From contig MNCI01022307.1 of assembly GCA_015680685.1 (NCBI GenBank), positions 557,642 through 621,641 of the forward strand: a DNA stretch of 64,000 bases, read 5' to 3'. The DNA is from Gnetum montanum. Lineage: Eukaryota > Streptophyta > Gnetopsida > Gnetales > Gnetaceae. Made by a program: the position numbers and the translations under genes. Under the pieces are notes generated by a model. The model saw only the letters and a program-made list of their open reading frames with translations, was not told the origin of the DNA and made no database searches. Positions 24,701 to 37,000 of this stretch are shown here, one piece after another (the stretch's first letter is position 1; every line of letters starts with the position of its first letter).

Positions 24701-25255
24701 ACTTCTACCCACTTCGTGAAATACTCTATCGTGGTTATGATGAAGCTATGCCCTGCAGAAGATGAGGGTGTTATTGGTCCGATAAGGTCCAACCCCCACT
24801 NTTGGGCTTATCGTACTACGCATCGGACTTCAATAGCTAAAATGCCATATAGTCTTGTTTATGGTTCAGAAGCTATTTTACCCTTGGAATTATAGGTACC
24901 GTCTTTAAGGATCACACTTTCTGAACTCCTCGACGAAAGGCAAAACAATGACCTACGTATCATTGACTTGGACTCGGTGGAGGAAGAACGCATACGCGCA
25001 CTCGATCAGATTGAATGGTACCAAAAACGACAACGACAATGCCATCGGCACGATGTTCATAAGCACCCTATCAAGGAAGGTGACCTTGTACTTAAAGCTG
25101 TTCGGGAACACCTAGAAAAATTCTCAGCCAACTAGGAAGGGCCCTACTTGGTCACCAAAGCATACGACAACGGAGCATTGAAGTTGGCTGATATGGAAGG
25201 GAATGAGCTTGCAAATCCGACCAATCACTCGTTCTTGAAACCATTCCGCATTTGA
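21709..25255 (+). pseudogene. pol: Pol of B: RT, RNase H, second RNase H, integrase
   Basis: Fragments 21,873-22,091, 22,245-22,934, 23,034-23,528 and 23,772-24,590 share one frame, broken by stops. RT has CIDFQDLN, LLSFMDGFSGYSQI, MPFSLKN and YVDDIVVK. RNase H 1 covers about 22,990-23,290. The second, archaeal-type RNase H (about 23,440-23,830) has NNIVEYEGLLRGL and KGDSQLVLNQV, but its first Asp is Asn (LNFNGAS). Integrase has the zinc site HDGLCEGHIAP...CSTCQRH and Asp residues in LDLIGP and ITDNRPQF. The part with the catalytic Glu is replaced by an inverted copy (24,580-24,800). The end has YLVTKAYDNGALKLADMEG and stops at TGA 25,253. Confidence 0.88.
24580..24800 (-). repeat. Inverted copy of integrase segment between two n's
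   Basis: The 221 bp between n24,579 and n24,801 are the reverse complement of about 24,338-24,558. The normal sequence for about 55 integrase residues, including the catalytic Glu region present in C, is missing here. The flanking single n's favour an assembly error over a real inversion. Confidence 0.85.
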
Positions 25256-25257
25256 GT

Positions 25258-25870
25258 ATAGGCTCAGGTACGTGCTCATCCTAGAATCATGACGGTAAAC
25301 TGATACCATAGCTCATCCTAGAATCACGACAGTAAACTAATACCACAACTCGTCCTAGAATCACGATGGTAAACTGATACCACCGCTCGTCCTGGAATCA
25401 TGAAGGTAAACTAATACCACATCTCGTCTTAGCACCACGATGGTAAACTGATACCACAGCTCATCCTGGAATCACGATGGTAAACGGATACCACAGCTCG
25501 TCCTGGAATCATGAAGGTAAACTAATACCACAGCTCGTCTTAGCACCACGATGGTAAACTGATACCACAGCTCGTCCTGGCATCATGACGGTAAACTGAT
25601 ACCACAGCTCATCCTAGAATCACGACAGTAAACTAATACCACAACTCGTCCTAGAATCACGATGGTAAACTGATACCACAGCTCGTCCTGGAATCACGAT
25701 GCAAAACTAATACCATAGCTCGTCCTGGCATCATGACGGTAAACTGATACCACAGCTCATCCTAGAATCACGACGGTAAACTGATACCACAGCTCATCCT
25801 AGAATCACGACGGTAAACTAATACCACAGCTCGTCTTGGCATCATGACAACAAACTGATACCACAGAATG
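25258..25870 (+). repeat. Period-37 minisatellite downstream of integrase in B (about 16 units)
   Basis: Unit GTAAACTGATACCACAGCTCR followed by TCCTRGAATCACGAYG. GTAAAC starts at 25,295, 25,332 and 25,369, giving an exact 37-bp period. Degenerate related words continue to about 26,080. C has a looser repeat with AGTTTTACGTCGTAGCGGA in the same relative place (33,730-34,080). Confidence 0.9.
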
Positions 25871-26781
25871 TCTGCAAAGACAATAAACTAGTACTCGTCT
25901 GATATGAAAGTAAACTGTCACAGTCACATTCACCAGAGTCCGCTAAGACTATAAAATGGTTTGCCTCTTCACGGTCCACCAAGACTAGAAACTGCCAATG
26001 TACTGTCCGCCACGATGCTAAACGGGAAATGTCCAATGGGTCATGACATAAAACTAACCCATGATAGTCAGCTACGACTATAAATTGGCAATTTTCTCTC
26101 TGGTACCTCGATCTCTGGCTGCATCCCAACTTCATCAGAGCTGCTGCATCGCTCGCCATCAACTGATCCTGCCAACATTGTTGCCATTCATATACAGTAC
26201 CTGAAATCTTATTCGGTGCCTTCATTTCATCAGTAGCTATTTAAGTCTAAGCTTGCTTACTCACTCATGGTTTTCTTGTCTTCTTGGAGTTGTGTTTGCA
26301 AGATGACACTCAGAGGTGTTCGTACAAGAATTCACTTCATCATAAGCAGCAAGGTGAGACGTTGTTCACAACACACATGGCAAGACTAAATCAAGCCATT
26401 TTCTAGTACATCTCCCGTTACATGTCCCACCTATCCCTCAACATCTCCTACTTGGTTACATCCTGGGCACACCCAGTACAACCCAAAACATTGAACATAC
26501 CGTTGCATACTACGCCACCTTTAGGCGATTGCAACCCAAAACATGGCATTTGAGCATGAGCATAAGAACACCAAAAACAAATGCTCAGTTGCCTCGAAAG
26601 CAAATGCTCATGTCTAAAATAATCAAGAAACATCCCGTTGCATGGCTTTGGCTCTCCACCAACAGGTTTCCCCTGAACACTAAACACATCGTCACGTAGC
26701 TTTGGTTATGCCAACAAGATCTCTTGAACACCAAGCAAGAGTCTTGTATCGCCAAAGGACGTACACATCATGCTTTGATCC
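25871..26781 (+). other. 3' noncoding region of B
   Basis: About 0.9 kb between the minisatellite and the assembly gap, with no supported gene. The polypurine tract and the first bases of the 3' LTR must lie in the gap. Confidence 0.6.
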
Positions 26782-27010
26782 NNNNNNNNNNNNNNNNNNN
26801 NNNNNNNNNNNNNNNNNNNNNNNNNNNNNNNNNNNNNNNNNNNNNNNNNNNNNNNNNNNNNNNNNNNNNNNNNNNNNNNNNNNNNNNNNNNNNNNNNNNN
26901 NNNNNNNNNNNNNNNNNNNNNNNNNNNNNNNNNNNNNNNNNNNNNNNNNNNNNNNNNNNNNNNNNNNNNNNNNNNNNNNNNNNNNNNNNNNNNNNNNNNN
27001 NNNNNNNNNN
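26782..27010. other. Assembly gap (229 N)
   Basis: Unknown bases. By alignment with the 5' LTR, about the first 60 bp of the B 3' LTR fall inside. Reading frames drawn across it have no meaning. Confidence 0.98.
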
Positions 27011-28338
27011 TCCCCAACATGACTAAAGCTTGAGGGCCCCACAGACAGCTTCAATCAGAGTCGAACTCAACGAAGAGCAGCTCCCTGGGACCCTCCGACG
27101 ACCATGAAAATATCTGTTATTAAAAATGGCAACTTCAGAGCTCAAGATACTTAGTCATCACTAAGTATGCATTCTCAGTGTATACGCCCGAGTATGCATT
27201 CACAGCATATACGCCTAGCATACACGCCCAGCGTACATGCCTCACATGTATGCTCAACATGTATGACTGACGTATACGCCCGGTATGCAACCCCCAAAGA
27301 CGGCATGGAAACAGCACTACAGAGCAAAAATTTTTATAAAGCATCAACTCACATGAACAGAGTAATCATCATATGTTGACATCATGCATTCTGAAGTTCA
27401 TACGCTGAGCATGAACACCCTACACACCCAGCATATACGCCCAGCATGTACAAAGTGTACAACCAGTGTTAGATCAAGGTCAACCGAGCTGAATATCTAC
27501 AGGCAGCATCTTCATGGCATCCGAATTCAAATCTGAAGGTCGAAGGACTTCTTTTACTTTGATCAAGTCTGTACGCCCAGGTCATACGCCCAACGTGTAT
27601 ACGCCGGCGTACAACGGTATACGCTGGCATGCAGCACATTGTATACTTGTAAAAATTCATTCTTTCACACCTGGTCAACGTGCCACATGTCACCCGACCC
27701 GAGAATCTAGCACTCCACAGCCAATCATCCCCTCTCAAACCTGAGTCCTGCATCTACACTTGTATAAAAACCCCAATTTTTCACTAGACCGGGGTTGGCA
27801 ATTTTAAGCAAACCAGAGACAAAAAAGAGAACCAGAGACGCTGAGAAACTAGAGCAAAAACCCTGTATGTTGGATCTCGACCCTGCACGCTGAGCATACA
27901 GCCTTTACGCTATGCCTGCAGTTGAACCCAGCACACAGTCATCCCTGCATCCACCGAGGCTATTCATCTGCCTTGTGTCAGAGTCACAACTGTGTTAGAC
28001 CGGTGCATTGTAACTCTCATTTCGCAATAATATTGCTACATTTCTTTGTTAAAATTTGTTACATTTTTTTATTCATTGTTGCATGTTTACTGTTCACGCT
28101 CTTGTACGTTCACGCTCCGTTTTACATTCGTTACACTGTTTACGTATAACCCAGCGTACAGTATATCAGTGTACGTTTGGGGAAATCCTTGCCTAATCTG
28201 TGTGAGGACCACTCAAGGTACTCTGCCTTCGTTAATTGCAGCTTGCCCTCAAGCGAAGGTAGGGTCTTCTGTGCGTTTTCAAAGATCTCCATGTTTCTGT
28301 TTCATTCCAGCTGGAGACCGACGATTTCGGACGGTACA
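27011..28338 (+). repeat. 3' LTR of B (visible part)
   Basis: Matches the 5' LTR from about 9,470 to 10,844 with scattered substitutions and a deletion of about 40 bp near 27,620. TATA at 27,763-27,770. It ends ACGGTACA, followed by the AACAC duplication. Confidence 0.9.
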
Positions 28339-28343
28339 AACAC
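28339..28343. repeat. Target-site duplication of B, right copy
   Basis: AACAC, identical to 9,405-9,409. Confidence 0.9.
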
Positions 28344-29856
28344 CTTATACATTTGACACAACATAATCTTTTATTAGCAAAGGTAAATGAATCATAATGC
28401 AATTAATACCTTTCTTCGGTGAAAGGTCCATTGGTTGAGTTGTGGTATAGCTAATACGGATCTAGAGATATCATAGTGGCTACCGAAGGTGTAGTGGTTA
28501 GGAGAAAATTGAAAAAATTTGGGTCCGGACCCCCATGACTAAGAGCGAATCTCCGGTAGTGATAGAATGGAGAAAGAATAAAGAATAAGAAAGATGGAGA
28601 AAAAGAGACAACTATAACGTCAATAAAATGGATGTCAAGATGGAAATGAACAAAATAGAGTGGATTACAAAAATGTTAAGGAAAAGAATTTAACTGGTGC
28701 ACCAAATAGAAATGTTAGTGGATCCTCCCCAAAGTAGGCTCATGCCTTTAATGCCTTGACAAACCCACATTCAAAGAGTTCATAGGCTCTGGGAATGTCA
28801 TTTGGAATAAGAGTTAAAGTATTAACCGCAAGAATTTACCAAAAAGAAAACAATGCATCAACCAAAATATACACTAATGATACAACCGACAATGAAGTGA
28901 ACAATGGAGAGAAGGATGGATAGAAGAAAATGGAATGAAATCCCAAGAACAAGGTGGTGTACAGCCCCTTGTGTGTTTCATGGTTAATGTGACTTAGCAG
29001 ATTCCATTCCAAGTCTGGCCTCAAACAAACCACATCTAGTGACTTTGCATTAATGTATTCAGCCAATCCATCCTCTTGAAGTAACAAGAATGTCTCCACC
29101 AAAGAGTCACCAACATTTCAACGAAACGAAAGATGAGATAATGGGAAGCAAGAAGGGACTTAGTTAGAGGGAACGTTTTTATTTTAAGTTCCATAACCAA
29201 TTCTTGTAGCCCAAATGATTATTCTGTCTAAGGGGTGTGCTTTGAATTCTCACATTTTTTTTTGTTTTATGTGTTTATGCGTGAGAACCACACCATGCAA
29301 AGACTTTGTTATTTTTATTTTCTTAGCTTCCCGATAATTAAGCAATGTCGAAACGGTAAGAAAACTCAAGAAGAAAACATCCAAGCACCCAAGAGAATGG
29401 CGAACAAAAATACATCAAGTTCCCTTGAAGTCACATCCTTTTCAATCCTCGAGTCCTTCCTTAGTTTAAGAAATGCCCAGTTACCGATTCGTTATAGTTT
29501 TTATTTAGAAAGGGACTATACATTTCAAAGCCAAGAGAGACCATAGAAATTCATGGATGTATGAATGAAGTGAACTCATTGCCTGCTATATCAAAAGAAC
29601 CATACAATAGTATCAACATCATAACTTAAAGGTAAAAACCAAACATTAGAAACTAATAGAAAAATAGTTCACACCATTATTAAGAACACTTATTGAATGA
29701 CAAACTTACAAGATGGATAACACATATAAGAAATGGAGAAGTATGAACGATGTTGTAAAACAAAAACAAGAAAAGTTAAAGAAATTTGTAAAACAAAAAT
29801 GTGCAAAACAAAAATGTGTAAAACAAAAACTTAAAAGAATTAAGGGCCCCAAATAA
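28344..29856 (-). other. A3 3' noncoding region, right piece
   Basis: Collinear with about 3,070-4,723 of A2 and 53,790-55,330 of A6. It has the conserved block TAAGGGGTGTGCTTTGAATTC near 29,227, a short period-15 GTAAAACAAAAAT repeat near 29,790 and CCCCCATGACTAA words near 28,530 and 29,875. No gene is supported. Confidence 0.75.
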
Positions 29857-31051
29857 TTAGCATAGGTGGCCATCTCCCCCATGACTAAATGGAAAGGGAA
29901 AGATCTGAAATAAAAAGCATGGTTGTCTGCTATCAGAGGTGTAGTTTGCATAGGTTGTTCTTGGTTCATGGAAGGGTTTGGTTTGTTGCACATTGACCAA
30001 TAATCTCTTATCAGGGGTTTCAGGCTTGTATATTGTCATGGCTCCCGAGCGAAAGGTCGTATGAATAATGTAGGGTGCTTCCCACAATGTTTGAAATTTC
30101 ATACGTTGTGGTACATGCGCAGGGTTCCAGTAAAGGACCTTGTCTCCTAGTTGGTACTTAACCCTTCGAATTCTTAAGTCATGACGTTGTTTATTATGTG
30201 CCTTGTGCAACTCATTTGACGATAGAGCAACCAATCTATTCTCGTTTAGCACATTTAGAGCTGCCAATCTTTATTTTTGTGCTAGGTCGAGGTCAAGGTG
30301 GAGGTCACATGCCATGAATAGTGTACGGAGCTTAGTTTGTACTGGGAGCTTTGGAAGTTTTCCATATACTAACTCATAGGGAGAGTAGCTTGTAGGGAGT
30401 TTCCAAGTGGAGCGATATGCCCAGAGAGTTTTATTCAGTTTCATTCTCCAATCTTGCCTAAATTTGCTAATTGTTCTTGTTAATATTCTCATAATCTCTC
30501 GATTAGTGACCTTGGCTTGGCCATTGGCTTAGGGGTGATAGGGTGTGGTCAATTTATGTTCAACCCCTAAGCGTTGCATCAACTTGCGGAAGGTTGCACT
30601 CGTAAAATGTGTTCCATTATTAGAGATGAGTGCATGCGGCACACCAAACCTGTTTACGATTTGTTATTGTACAAATCATGCAACCGTAGATGATGTGCAG
30701 TCTATTATAACAACTGCTTCAGCCCATTTGGTTAAATAGTCAACAGCAACAATGATATAAGCTTTCCTATTGGACATTGGTGTAATGGGCCCCATAAAAT
30801 CTATTCCCCAAATGTCGAATGGTTCCAAAGGTTGAATCCATTGTTTCAGACCCTCCATTCTAGTAGTCATTCCACCATCACGTTGACAACGCTCACAGGA
30901 TTGGACAAATCGATGGACATCCTAAAATAGTGTTGGCTAGTAATATCTTGCAAGTAGGATCTTAATGGCCATTCGTCTCCTTGCATAGTGGCCCCCAAAG
31001 GGACCCTCATGAGCATCTTGGAGAACTCTTAATTGATCCTCATCGGGCACA
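29857..31051 (-). pseudogene. pol: Integrase of A3
   Basis: Fragments on the minus strand give the zinc-binding part (GPFGGHYA..., SCERCQRDGG), the core (IWGIDFMGPITP, then NNGTHF where D-x-G-T/S-H-F is usual, then ANGQAKVTNRE where NGQAE is usual) and the C-terminal part (LVYGKLPKLPV, KYQLGDKVLYWNP, PYIIHTTFRSGAM). Integrase would insert the element cDNA into chromosomes. Two of the three catalytic residues (second Asp and Glu) are Asn and Lys. Several stops occur. The 5' end of the domain is cut where C begins (31,052). The same two changes occur in A6. Confidence 0.8.
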
Positions 31052-32486
31052 TGTAACAATAAAAAAGGTCAGCCACTAGAAATACCGACGAAAATCCGTA
31101 GTACACAGTTCTAACCCTGGATCCGTGCATGGACCGTGCTGGAGAAAACGAATTCGAGGTGCCCTGAACGGTCTTGTCGATCAGACGGGGACTTATTTAA
31201 TCAGTAAAAGATTTGATAATAATTTCGATGGCAAAATGCAGGTTCTTTATGAAGCGATGTAATGTTGTTACCTTGAAAGTAATTGAAGATAATGCAAATG
31301 ATTTAGGTAAGATTGCCAAATTTTTCTAACTAGGGTGAAAGAGATCAAATTTGATAGGTAATTTGATCACAAGGTCTAAGATTTAATTTATGAAAAAAAT
31401 ATGTTTGATACAATGACTTCAAGCGGACTTCGGTTTGGACGAAGCATATGCTAGTGACAAGAAAGTTATACAAAGATGAAACAAGCGAGGATCAATCTAC
31501 CTTGATCTAGCCAATCTGGGCGCAAGGAAGTCAAATCCGTGGGAGAATATCTGGTAGCCAATTGTTTCTGATCAAGAATTCTTGTCAATCACTTTTAGCA
31601 TTCTCACGATCGCTGATTCTCCTTTGCTCTTTTGCTAGTCTTGAAAGAAAAATTTTGCTAACCCCTTTTGATCTTCATCAACTAGAGCATTTATAAGGTT
31701 AAGGTCAAGAGAGAAACACGGTTTAAGTGACGCGTGTCCTGCACTCATAAAATGCCATTGACTCAATGTGTTGTCGTTGAAGCTTATGACGCCATGTTGC
31801 GTGGCGCATCGTAAACTACCCTCGTGCGGGCTTTGGCATCAAACTGTCCATTCATTACGCTGTAATACGCTAGAGAGAGTATTGTAGCGTATGATGTGCT
31901 TGTCATTACTTGAATTACGCTGCATTACACTAAATTACACATAGTAGCGTAATTCAGCGTAAAATGATGAAACTGAAAAAGTTAAAGTGTTGTTGCCGCG
32001 CTTCCTCTGTTTCTATCTTTTTTGGGGTTTTTACTACGCTGCGTTGCGTAAAGCAGCGTAATGGGCCCCTTAACCAGAAAAGAAAACTTGTTGAGATGTG
32101 TGTTATACTTCAAATTGTTGCTTAGGACTTGAGATTTTTGCCAGGTTGTCGAAGTCTTGTATGCTTGCCATCCTTGATGCTACGGTGGGCTATCTTTGAT
32201 TTTACGCTACACAATGTGATGTTACGCTATGTAGCATAATACAGCATAATTTTTCAAAAATTAAGATGTTTGAAACAGATAACTTGCGAAGTTGGACGCT
32301 TGGCCGCTGTGCATCCGTCGCTTTGCTCCATCCTCCGGAATTCACTTGTGATATGCTACGCAGCGTGGTGGGATAAACCTTTGACTGAAAAGGAACTTGT
32401 CACACCTCGCCTTGTTGCAACCCTTCGTCTGAGTCACCAATTTTTTCACTGAATTGTCGAGGCCTCGAAATTTTCACAGTGTTTCA
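31052..32486 (-). repeat. 3' LTR of C (1,435 bp)
   Basis: The plus strand reads TGTAACAATAAA at the left end and CAGTGTTTCA at the right. In element sense it starts TGAAACACTGTGAAAA, like TGAAACACCACAAAA of B, and has the same length as the B 5' LTR. TATA-like TTATAAATG (minus) lies near 31,690. Words such as TACGCTG and CAGCGTA are frequent, as in B. Confidence 0.8.
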
Positions 32487-32488
32487 AT

Positions 32489-32500
32489 GGCCCCTCTTTG
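32489..32500 (-). promoter_or_regulatory. Polypurine tract of C
   Basis: Sense strand CAAAGAGGGGCC, directly before the 3' LTR start (CAT|TGAAACAC). It would prime second-strand DNA synthesis. Confidence 0.75.
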
Positions 32501-34097
32501 TTGAATTTTAGAGGGCTTGCTCGAAAGACATCGAAAAAGAATACGAAACACCGGAAAGGCAAAAGCATCAATGGTATCTGTCGAAAACTACTCAAACGTC
32601 ATTCTGTCAAACTTAGAAGTGCGAGGATGGAAGGAAATAGAGTGTAGAAGGGATCTTACAGGAGTTAAGGATGGTAGGTTCGGGGAAGACTCAAATACAT
32701 GATCATGAAGCTTCTCCAAACAAGTCATTACGTCCTTTCACTAATGTGTTAATGAAAGGTTACGCCGTCATACTACATATCAAGGGNTTGTTAATGAAAG
32801 GTTACGCCGTCATACTACATATCAAGGGCTTGCAAGTGCGATTTGTGTTACGCCTGCATTGGCCTAGACGAGTTGTTTTACATCCATTTTGCCAAACCCC
32901 CCCCCCCCTTTTTTGCCAAAATGCAGATTGCATGCCACAGGGTGAGCTGCGTTACACCAGTTTATGGGCATGACAATGAAAAATGGAGTTACTTAATGCA
33001 CATCTTCTGTATAAGTAGAGAAGAAGGCGGGACAATTGTAAGGATAAGGAAGGGATAAGAAAAGGAAGAAGAACAAGGTAAGACATCCGATGGAGGGAGA
33101 GGTAGGGTTAGCACTTCCAAGTGACCAGACTAGTCTGAGCAGCCACCTCCGAACACCATGACGCCTCACCTTCCAATGCAAGTATTCTTGATCAACGCTG
33201 TCATAACAAGTAACCTGCAAAACACAACATAGAACAAGAGGGCAGGAACAAATGTCCTGATCGTTAAGGAGGGAGGCTGTTGAAACAATCACCATCCAAA
33301 ACAACAAGGAGAGTGTAGGCCCTTGAAATTGGGACCGCAGCAAGTAGCAAGAGTGCCAATGTTGATGCCGCGGTTCCTGTAGTTGCCGGAGAGCCAGATT
33401 CGTCTTGCTCAAAGAACCATGCAAAGAACATGTCAGACGAATCTGCTAAGCCAACGTCTGGTGACGGCGATGGATGGAGGCCACTGAGGCTATGGGTAAC
33501 CGTGGTTTTTTTGGGATCCCAAGTGACGAAACTGATCCCAGGAGGTGCAGCTACGAAGTGTCTGTTGTAGCAACATCTTTGAGGGGTCAGTAGTATGCCT
33601 TTCGGCATGTCCGAGGAATCAGCAGAATGCCGGCGGGGTAACAGCATCATATCTGTTCCAACGCCTTACCCGCTCCATCTGGTAGGGATGCAGTGCAGGA
33701 ATGATCACGCTCGCTTGCTTCATGGATGGTTGGTTAACAAACTCTAGTTTTAGGTCCTGGTTGATCATTGTTGCTAGTTTTAAGTCTCAGCAGATCGTGG
33801 TCCTAGTTTAACATTTGGGCAGACGAGAATTTGCTAGTTTTACGTCGTAGCGGATGATGGAAGGGCTAGTTTATGGTCCTAAGAGACCATGCTGTGGGTG
33901 TCAATTTCATGTCATGACCCAAGGACAAGTCTGTGCTAGTTTAGCATCTCAATAGACGTGTGCTTACCTTTGCCAGTTTAGCGTCTTGGCGGACGTGTGC
34001 AAGAGCTGCCAATTTTACGTCATAGCGGACGTGTACAACTTTGCCAATTTTATGTCGTAGCAGACGTTTGTTACCTAGTTTTGAGCTGAGTCAATGT
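32501..34097 (-). other. 3' noncoding region and degenerate repeats of C
   Basis: It holds a direct duplication of about 40 bp around n32,787 (probable assembly join), a C8-T run near 32,897-32,912, a 128-residue frame (33,650-33,264) with no B counterpart that I could find, and from 33,730 to 34,080 a loose repeat of GCTAGTTTTACGTCGTAGCGG-like words, the counterpart of the period-37 array of B. Confidence 0.65.
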
Positions 34098-37000
34098 TCA
34101 GATGTAATACCGCTTTAGGTACAAATGATTCATCGGATTTTGTAGTTCGTTGTTGTCAGTGTCTGCTAACTTGAATGCTCCGTTGCCGTATGCGCCGATG
34201 ACCAGGAAAGGGCCTTCCCAGTTTGCAGAGAACTTGCCTACTGGTTCACGAATGGCCTTGTGAACTAAATCTCCTTTCTCAATCGATCACCGATGATGGT
34301 TGTGTCGATGCTTCTATCGCTGTTTGTCTTGATATCTCTCGATGGTGTCGAGCGTCTGGATGTGTTTCTACTCCACTAAGTCTAAATCCACGATTCTAGA
34401 CTCATTGTGTTGAGTCTCATTTATAACCGTAGATAGGACCATCTGCAATGAGGGAATCTATAATTCCAAGGGCAACACTGCTTCGGATCCGTAGACCAGG
34501 CTATAGGGCGTCCTATCTGTAGCTGTTCTGCACGTCGTACGATACGCCCATAGCACATAGAGGATTTTTTCATGCCACCGCTTCTTATTATTGTCGAGCA
34601 TTTTCTTGAGCAAATTGATGATCACCTTGTTTGTTGCCTCGACTTGACCATTTTCTTGCGGGTAATAAGGTGAAGAAAAAGATTGTCTAATACCAAGATT
34701 ATCGCAAAAAGATTTGGTTTCTGAGCTAGTAAATTGTGGTCCGTTGTCAGTCACAATAGTCGTAGGGAGTCCAAATCTGGTTATAATATTATCTAACATG
34801 AAGTGGCAAACCTGTTGAGATGTGATCTTTCACAGGAGGATAGCCTCAACCCACTTTGTAAAATACTTAGTGGCAATGATAATGAAGCTATGACCTGCGA
34901 AAGATTTAGGCAAGACGGGGCCTATGATGTCTAGTCCCCATCGTTGGAATGGCCAAGTGATTTGAGTAGTCTGTAACTCAGTTGGTGACACGTGTATTAG
35001 ATTTGCGTAACGCTGGCACATGTCACACGTCTTAACCTTGGCAAGGTAGTCTTTTTCCATATACGGCCAATAATACCCTAAGCGTTTGATCTTAGCAGTC
35101 ATTGCTCACGGGGCTACATGTCCTCCGCACAGCCCTTCATGGACTTCATTAACTATTCGCTGTGCTTGGTCACTATTAACGTAGGTAAGAATCACCCCAT
35201 CAAAGGAGCATCTATAGAGAGTACTGTCTCCAAGGATGACGTATTGCTTGGCACGTTTGCACACGACATCTTTTTGCGCATGTGTTAGTTCGTGTGGTGG
35301 TTCGCCATGCAGAACGTAAGTTTTANTGACATCTTTTTGCGCATGTGTTAGTTCGTGTGGTGGTTCGCCATGCAGAACGTAAGTTTTAATGCTGTCATAC
35401 CATTCTGACATTCCTTCCATGTTTAATAAGGTAATTTGCACCTCTTGAATGACAGGTTGTGTACATTCTATCATTAAAACGGGCCAAGTGGCAAACAAGT
35501 GTGGCGGCACGTTTAACGCCAAAGTTGTCAGTGCATCGGCAACAACGTTTTTGTTGCACGGCATGTGTTGAGCATTGGTTATCACGAATTACTTCAGGAG
35601 ATCTTTAGCCATATCGTAGTAGGGCTATAGGTGTATAGCCTTGCAGGCGTAGACTCCTGTGATTTGATTGATCACCAGCATCGAATCACCTCGAATTGCC
35701 AGGTGTTGAATGTTGAGTTCTCTGGCCGTCAACAATCCCCTGAGGAGCCCCTCATACTCTGCCACGTTGTTCGTACAAGGGAAGGTCAGACGATAAGTTG
35801 ATAGATGCACATCCTCAGGAGAAAGCGTAATAACGATGGCGACACTGCCGCCTCTAATGGTTGAAGCTTCGTCAAAATATAACGTTGTTTCAAGGCCTAT
35901 TGATACAGGGCTTAAACTATGTACGTGTTCATTTGGGAATTCTGGCTCTATTGTAGCTTGATCATTAACTAGCGATGTTGCTAACTGGTCAGCTATGACT
36001 TGGCCTTTGGTGGATGACTGGCCAACATAATGCAAATCAAACTCAACTGTGATAGCTTTCCAACGAGCTATTCTACTACTTTCATACAAATTGTTAGAGA
36101 TAGCCCGCAGAACATTACTTTTACAAATTATGTTGACCTAACTGCAAAAAATATAATGCCTACATTTTTTAAGTGCGAAAACTAATGCCAAACAGTTATG
36201 CTCCACTTCATTGTACCTTGTTTCATACGCAAATAGAGCATGACTGAGGTAATAGATAGATGCTTCTGACCCATCGTTCCTTTTCTGGCAAAGTAACGCA
36301 GCTATAGACACGTCCGAGTTAGATAGATAAATGTAGAAAGGCTGATCCCTTTGTGGTGGAAAAACCATTGGTAAATGTTGCAGCTCTTCTTTTAAGTTGT
36401 CAAATGCACGCTGGCAGTCATCGGTCCATTCAAAATTGACACCCTTTTTCAAAAGATGTTGCATGCGGTGCAATTTATCTGTTAACTTTGAAATGAACTG
36501 CCTGATGAACTGAAGCCTACCCTGTAACCCACGTAGTTCTTTGAGATTTGTTGGTGGCAGCAACTCAACGATGGCCTTAACCTTGTCGGGGTCGACTTGG
36601 ATGCCAGTCTCTGATACCACAAACCCCAACATGCACCCGATTTTGACTCCGAAAATGCATTTCTTTGGGTTGAGCCGTAAGTCATGTTGGAGACATCGTT
36701 TAAGGATTAACTCCAGGTCTCGTGAATGATCTTCTAACTTTATATATTTGACAGCTATGTCATCTACATATTCGTTCAATCTCCCTAAGAGGTAATCACT
36801 AAAGATGTATGTCATGGCTCATTGATATGTTGCTCTGGCATTCTTTAACCCGAAAGGCATCATGGTGTAGTAGAAGGTCCCCCAAGGTGTCATGAATGTT
36901 GTGGTTAATTGGTGCTCCGGGTTAATACAAATTTGATTATAGCCTGAGAAACCATCCATAAAGGACAGCAGTGCATGGCCAGCTGTTATGTCGATTAGTT

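Larger units (their letters stand above)
9410..28338 (+). mobile_element. Giant Tat-like Ty3/gypsy element B (18.9 kb)
   Basis: Order: 5' LTR, primer site, 1-kb leader with a period-46 minisatellite, gag-protease (11,871-16,057), antisense multi-exon gene (20,237-16,684), pol with RT, RNase H, a second RNase H and integrase (21,709-25,255), period-37 minisatellite, 3' noncoding region and 3' LTR. The second RNase H domain and the long PR-RT spacer are traits of the plant Tat/Ogre lineage. All ORFs contain stops. The element includes the 229-base N run. Confidence 0.9.
8134..31051 (-). mobile_element. Athila-like element A3, 3' part, split by B
   Basis: On the minus strand: integrase (31,051-29,857), 3' noncoding region (about 29,880-28,339, then 9,409-9,244) and 3' LTR (9,243-8,134). 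B is inserted in the noncoding region at 9,410-28,338, and C is inserted in the integrase at 31,052. The 5' half (gag to RNase H) is not adjacent to C, so A3 and A4 may be separate copies. Confidence 0.75.

Noticed and set aside
24544-24792. A separate minus-strand integrase gene in B
   Set aside because: It is the inverted copy of the plus-strand integrase between two single n's, most likely an assembly error.
25258-25870. Possible CRISPR array (regular 37-bp repeats)
   Set aside because: Units are contiguous with no unique spacers, lie in a plant retrotransposon, and vary as minisatellites do.
26692-27054. Frames across the N run
   Set aside because: They consist mainly of unknown residues.
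33264-33650. 128-residue frame in the 3' region of C as an extra gene
   Set aside because: No similar frame in B and no known motif; low-complexity hydrophobic and Ser-rich content.
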